Of a stretch of 8,510 nt of DNA, positions 6,592 to 8,510 are shown piece after piece (positions within the stretch are counted from its first letter, which is position 1; every line of letters begins with the position of its first letter). A program made the position numbers and the translations under genes. A model generated the notes under the pieces. That model searched no databases. It saw only the letters and a program-made list of their open reading frames with translations, and had not been told where the DNA came from. This DNA comes from an uncultured Bacilli bacterium (GTDB lineage Bacteria > Bacillota_I > Bacilli_A > RF39 > UBA660): assembly GCA_944372315.1 (NCBI GenBank), contig CALVYX010000050.1, forward strand, positions 1-8,510, in the 5' to 3' direction.

Positions 6592-6780
6592 TTATAATTT
6601 ATTTAAAATGTCTACTATTTCATCATGAATAGTAGGGAATAAATATGTATATGTTTTTTTCATCACTTGTATGACATGCCTCATTCGATCAGATCCCATC
6701 AAAAAGAATTTTGTAGTATTTATTTTGCCATTTTCTTTATAAACTGCCATTTTATCTTTTAAGGAAAAAGCGACTTGACT
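6592..6780 (-). pseudogene. Tyrosine recombinase (integrase) remnant, C-terminal end
   Basis: 62 open codons on the minus strand ending in TAA at 6594-6592, with no start and with stops and frame changes upstream. The end reads SDRMRHVIQVMKKTYTYLFP, then TIHDEIVDILNKL. This follows the box II of phage-type integrases (consensus ERLGHsxIqvTLkTYtHLfP, ending ..eiidkLn), including the nucleophilic tyrosine in T-Y-T-Y-L. One residue is missing after R-H, G is replaced by R in 'RLGH', and the H after the tyrosine is Y. The preceding part (KDKMAVYKENGKINTTKFF) does not carry box I and may be rearranged sequence. It sits where integrase genes of tRNA-targeting islands normally sit: next to attL and reading toward the tRNA. 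Confidence 0.65.
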
Positions 6781-6874
6781 TTATCATCAGTGAAGGACTT
6801 TTTTATTTAAATTAGGAAAATGGTATGTGTAGATATAATAATATATAGTAAGTGGTTAATACTATAAAAAGGGG

Positions 6875-6902
6875 TTGACATATTGATAAAAAAATGTATA
6901 CT
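6875..6902 (+). promoter_or_regulatory. Promoter of the toxin-antitoxin operon
   Basis: TTGACA (6875-6880), 16-base spacer, TATACT (6897-6902), about 60 bases upstream of the antitoxin start. A second possible promoter is the extended -10 TGgTATGAT at 6919-6927, which lacks a -35. The segment 6781-6874 between the integrase remnant and this promoter shows no gene. Confidence 0.7.
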
Positions 6903-6903
6903 A

Positions 6904-6917
6904 AAATTTGCAAATTT
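6904..6917. promoter_or_regulatory. Perfect 14-bp palindrome, candidate operator
   Basis: AAATTTGCAAATTT is identical to its reverse complement. It begins one base after the -10 of the upstream promoter, covering its start point, and lies immediately upstream of the second -10. This is a classical place for autorepression of a toxin-antitoxin operon. The AT-rich background makes short palindromes fairly common, so position is the main support. Which protein would bind is unknown. Confidence 0.45.
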
Positions 6918-6962
6918 ATGGTATGATTTACTTAGAATAGAAAGATTAATGGAGTGATAAAT

Positions 6963-7427
6963 ATGGAAGATAAGTATACTGCAGATGAAATTGCTAAATG
7001 GTTCATAAATGAAATTCATCCGGAGCCATTAAAATTACAAAAATTATTATATTTTGCACAAGGGTTTTCTTTCGTATTTAATGATGAGGCTTTATTTAAT
7101 GATGAAATGGAGGCTTGGGTTCATGGACCTGTAGTTCCATCTGTTTATCATACATATAAAAATTTTTCTTTCAATCCTATTGACATTAATTTTCAAGTAA
7201 GTCAATTTGATTCTCAAACACTTGATGTTTTAAATTATGTAAAAAGTAAATTTTCCAAATATGATTCGAAATTTTTAGAAGAGATGACTCACAATCAGGA
7301 GCCATGGTTATTGGCAAGAACAGGATTAGATCCAGATGAACGAAGTGTAAAGACAATATCAAAACAAAGTATCGCAAATTACTTTATTAATTCTGTATTT
7401 CAACCAGAAGATGAGGAGTGGGATTAA
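6963..7427 (+). CDS. Panacea/SocA-like (DUF4065) antitoxin
   Basis: 154 residues. The domain is recognisable by T-A-D-E-I-A-K-W-F (6-14), K24-L-Q-K-L-L-Y-F-A-Q-G34, the hallmark E50-A-W-V-H-G-P-V-V-P59 with Y62-x2-Y65, and T109-H-x3-P-W115. DUF4065 proteins (SocA, GepA, Panacea) are antitoxins or proteolysis adaptors; the Panacea domain is known for neutralising many unrelated toxins by direct binding. I see no additional DNA-binding or second domain. Although a GTG at 6954 opens the frame, GGAG at 6951-6954 is the ribosome site for the ATG at 6963 (eight bases away), so the GTG is part of the Shine-Dalgarno region. The stop abuts the toxin start. The first position in the operon fits an antitoxin. 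The pairing as antitoxin and toxin is inferred from context. Confidence 0.88.
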   Translation: MEDKYTADEIAKWFINEIHPEPLKLQKLLYFAQGFSFVFNDEALFNDEMEAWVHGPVVPSVYHTYKNFSFNPIDINFQVSQFDSQTLDVLNYVKSKFSKYDSKFLEEMTHNQEPWLLARTGLDPDERSVKTISKQSIANYFINSVFQPEDEEWD

Positions 7428-7787
7428 ATGATTGGAGAAATTTGGACTTATGTAGCTACTAAACCTAATAATGGTATGCAAAAAGTGAGGCCGATTTTAA
7501 TTGTTGGCGATGATGGAAATAATCAACTGCAATTTGTTGATATACATTATGTAATTATATCTTCATCTGCTGATTGTGGTATTTATGACGTTGAATTGGA
7601 CGACGTTACAGCCAAGTCTGCCGGACTAACTAAGAAATCTATTGTTAAAACAACTAAAATATTTACAGGTCCTATGACAAAACTTGGTCAAAAAATTGGA
7701 GAATTACCACAAGATAAGAAAATAGAATTTATTGAAAAATATAAAAATTATCAATTGGATGTTGTTTCAAAGTTTCAAATATCTTAA
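7428..7787 (+). CDS. PemK/MazF-like toxin (putative endoribonuclease)
   Basis: 119 residues, the right size for the PemK/MazF fold, whose members cut mRNA at short sequences. Family features in order: G3-E-I-W at the first strand, the loop with R21-P22-I-L-I-V (the Arg-Pro pair is catalytic-site sequence in MazF), Y41-V-I-I-S-S, the acidic strand D54-V-E-L-D-D, G66-L-x3-S71-I-V-K-T-T-K-I-F and L86-G-x3-G-E-L-P94 before the C-terminal helix. It follows the usual MazF plan but is divergent, so its cutting site cannot be predicted. The start ATG is the base right after the antitoxin's TAA, with AGGAGTGG (7414-7421) inside the end of the antitoxin gene. This gives translational coupling with the antitoxin made first. 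No frameshift or missing core motif is visible, so it looks functional. Confidence 0.87.
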   Translation: MIGEIWTYVATKPNNGMQKVRPILIVGDDGNNQLQFVDIHYVIISSSADCGIYDVELDDVTAKSAGLTKKSIVKTTKIFTGPMTKLGQKIGELPQDKKIEFIEKYKNYQLDVVSKFQIS

Positions 7788-7852
7788 ATAGAATATGAAT
7801 AGATGATAAATTTAAGGCTAATTGCTTTTAAAAAGTTTTTGAAAGTTTAAAT

Positions 7853-7886
7853 GGGGATAAGTATTGTTAAACTACTTGTCCTTTTT
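7853..7886 (+). terminator. Terminator of the toxin-antitoxin operon
   Basis: GGATAAGTA (7855-7863) pairs with TACTTGTCC (7873-7881) with one T-G wobble, across a 9-base loop, followed by five T (7882-7886). G7853-G7854 can extend the stem by G-T pairs. It lies about 65 bases after the toxin stop. Confidence 0.7.
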
Positions 7887-8129
7887 CATATCGCAATCAT
7901 TGAAAATTTTATCGTTTAATAAATTTTTTGTCTCTTCTTAAACTAGTGTATATTTCATGGAATTTTGCTTATTATGTTCTAAATATATTTATGTTAGGTA
8001 AAATGATAAGTCGAGGTGTAAAGCGTGTATTTATTTTTATTATCAGTAAATAAACCTGTTCTAGCTCATTCTGATTTGACGGGTTTGCTTGAGTTGTTTC
8101 TATTTAAATTTGTTTTAATACCTTTTTTT
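7887..8129. other. Non-coding part of the island with a possible pseudoknot
   Basis: No credible gene on either strand. At 8052-8059, AAACCTGT can pair with ACGGGTTT at 8079-8086 (one wobble, 19-base loop). AGCTCA inside that loop (8063-8068) can pair with TGAGTT at 8090-8095 (one wobble), which together give an H-type pseudoknot. I see no convincing promoter for it. The rest is featureless AT-rich DNA, probably decayed cargo. Confidence 0.35.
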
Positions 8130-8162
8130 AGGTACTAAATAAGTACTAAAAAACAAAAAATG
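8130..8162 (+). repeat. Right copy of the imperfect inverted repeat (probable integrase arm site)
   Basis: Two tandem units, GTACTAAATAA (8132-8142) and GTACTAAAAAA (8143-8153), with nine of eleven bases equal, followed by C-A6. It aligns in inverted orientation with 6554-6586 near the other end of the island and lies about 80 bases inside the right attachment core. Confidence 0.5.
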
Positions 8163-8241
8163 TATAAAAATATGGGAAGTTGTAAGTATAGAAATTGTTG
8201 ATAAATAAAGAAGATAAATAGTATTAAAATGTTGCTTTTGT

Positions 8242-8257
8242 TCCCGCTATGCTCCAC
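8242..8257 (+). repeat. attR core: partial copy of the tRNA-Ala 3' end
   Basis: TCCCGCTATGCTCCAC, identical to 6510-6525. Just upstream is TGTTC, resembling the tRNA's GGTTC with three bases missing. After the core the two copies differ: CAATATTG follows in the tRNA and TATCAATG follows here. The rest of a tRNA is absent, so this is not a second tRNA gene. Confidence 0.82.
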
Positions 8258-8325
8258 TATCAATGATTTTAAAATCGTATACTTTATAGTTACAATTTTT
8301 TTGTTTTATCTTGATAAAAAAAGTC

Positions 8326-8354
8326 TTTACATATTTTTGATTTTTATATATGAT
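8326..8354 (+). promoter_or_regulatory. Promoter of the acyltransferase gene
   Basis: TTTACA (8326-8331), exactly 17-base spacer, TATGAT (8349-8354), 26 bases before the start codon. Between attR and this promoter, GATTTTAAAATC (8265-8276) is a perfect 12-base palindrome of unknown meaning. Confidence 0.65.
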
Positions 8355-8380
8355 AGAACTGTAGAATGTGAGGACATAAT

Positions 8381-8510
8381 ATGAATAGCAGTAAAAAATA
8401 TTATCATATGTTAGATATTATTAGAGTGGTTTCTTGCTTTATAGTATTATTTTATCATTTAAATTTGTTACCGGGTGGTTATTTAGCCGTTTGTACTTTT
8501 TTTGTTTTAA
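8381..8510 (+). CDS. Acyltransferase-3 family membrane protein, N-terminal part (cut by window end)
   Basis: 43 codons are present and the frame is open at the window edge; full proteins of this family have about 340-380 residues and ten membrane helices. The N-terminus is diagnostic: L11-D-I-I-R-V-V-S-C-F-I-V-L-F-Y-H-L (11-27) is the first helix with the D-x2-R and the Y-H pair that belongs to the acyl-transfer site in the OafA/YrhL/NeuD-type group. It is followed by G-G-Y-L-A-V-C-T-F-F-V-L, a variant of the usual 'G..gV.lFFviSG'. These proteins O-acetylate cell-surface polysaccharides, peptidoglycan or lipids; the substrate cannot be told from this fragment. AGGA (8371-8374) lies six bases before the ATG. 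It is the first chromosomal gene after the island. Confidence 0.85.
   Translation, partial: MNSSKKYYHMLDIIRVVSCFIVLFYHLNLLPGGYLAVCTFFVL

Larger units (their letters stand above)
6510..8257. mobile_element. Small tRNA-Ala-integrated island with a toxin-antitoxin cassette and decayed integrase
   Basis: Bounded by 16-bp direct repeats (6510-6525 and 8242-8257), the left one being the tRNA-Ala 3' end. Inside are, from the left, a tRNA-proximal terminator, one arm of an imperfect inverted repeat, a fragment of a tyrosine recombinase reading toward the tRNA, a Panacea/PemK-like pair, a non-coding stretch and the other arm. No intact integrase, excisionase, replication or transfer gene is present, so the element cannot move on its own, although it might be moved in trans. 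It is either a decayed larger island or a minimal satellite. The repeat pair, the position in a tRNA and the recombinase remnant agree, and that agreement is the main support. Confidence 0.75.

Noticed and set aside
6431..6628. Open reading frame of 65 codons across the tRNA
   Set aside because: It is the translation of the tRNA-Ala gene itself, a well-known false protein, followed by terminator sequence.
8003..8053. 16-codon frame with AGGT before its ATG in the non-coding part of the island
   Set aside because: Too short and AT-driven, with no promoter and no recognisable peptide type; its stop runs into the possible pseudoknot.
6889..8166. AAAAAATGTATA present at 6889-6900 and 8155-8166
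   Set aside because: A simple A/T string in an AT-rich window; similarity does not extend beyond it.
8265..8276. GATTTTAAAATC as terminator of the original tRNA transcript
   Set aside because: No T tract follows and the all-A/T centre makes a weak stem, so it is noted only as a palindrome.
1..8510. CRISPR array, riboswitch or insertion sequence
   Set aside because: No regularly spaced repeats, no aptamer-like conserved leader and no transposase frame or terminal repeats with target duplication were seen by reading.

Overview
The window is strongly AT-rich chromosomal DNA. Tryptophan is encoded by TGG, and TGA is used as a stop at least once (the Rieske flavoprotein gene), so the standard bacterial code applies and not the Mycoplasma code. 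Shine-Dalgarno sites are strong, and sigma-A type promoters and T-tailed hairpin terminators are common. Together with the gene families present, this suggests a low-GC Bacillota lineage (Bacilli, Erysipelotrichia or a gut 'RF39-like' relative). The exact genus cannot be read from the sequence.

Positions 1-5255 are mostly housekeeping. They hold the 3' end of ribulose-phosphate 3-epimerase (rpe) with a perfect terminator, then a decayed 200-bp fragment resembling the C-terminus of an FGE-sulfatase/SUMF1-like domain. Next come a DedA-family membrane protein and, converging on it, a minus-strand FAD oxidoreductase with a C-terminal Rieske domain (YhfW type). A divergent zinc-ribbon membrane protein and the ribosome-associated GTPase TypA/BipA follow, TypA having its own strong promoter. 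Positions 5257-6381 carry a two-gene unit: a membrane-anchored thioredoxin-fold protein without CxxC, overlapping by one base the tRNA wobble methyltransferase trmL. A tRNA-Ala(UGC) gene with its own promoter and terminator follows.

The most interesting part is 6510-8257. The last 16 bases of the tRNA-Ala gene up to the first C of CCA recur exactly at 8242-8257. Between these copies lie: (i) an imperfect 33-bp inverted repeat near both ends, each copy built of tandem 11-12 bp units, like integrase arm-binding sites; (ii) a minus-strand remnant of a tyrosine recombinase C-terminus next to the tRNA; (iii) a two-gene toxin-antitoxin cassette, with a SocA/Panacea (DUF4065) antitoxin followed without a gap by a PemK/MazF-like toxin, behind a TTGACA/TATACT promoter and a perfect 14-bp palindrome; and (iv) a non-coding segment with a terminator and a possible pseudoknot. 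I read this as a very small integrated island that has lost a working integrase and kept an addiction module. The tRNA keeps a complete 3' end, and the encoded CCA and its terminator appear to lie on the element side.

After the right attachment site, a promoter drives the start of an acyltransferase-3 family membrane protein cut off by the window end.
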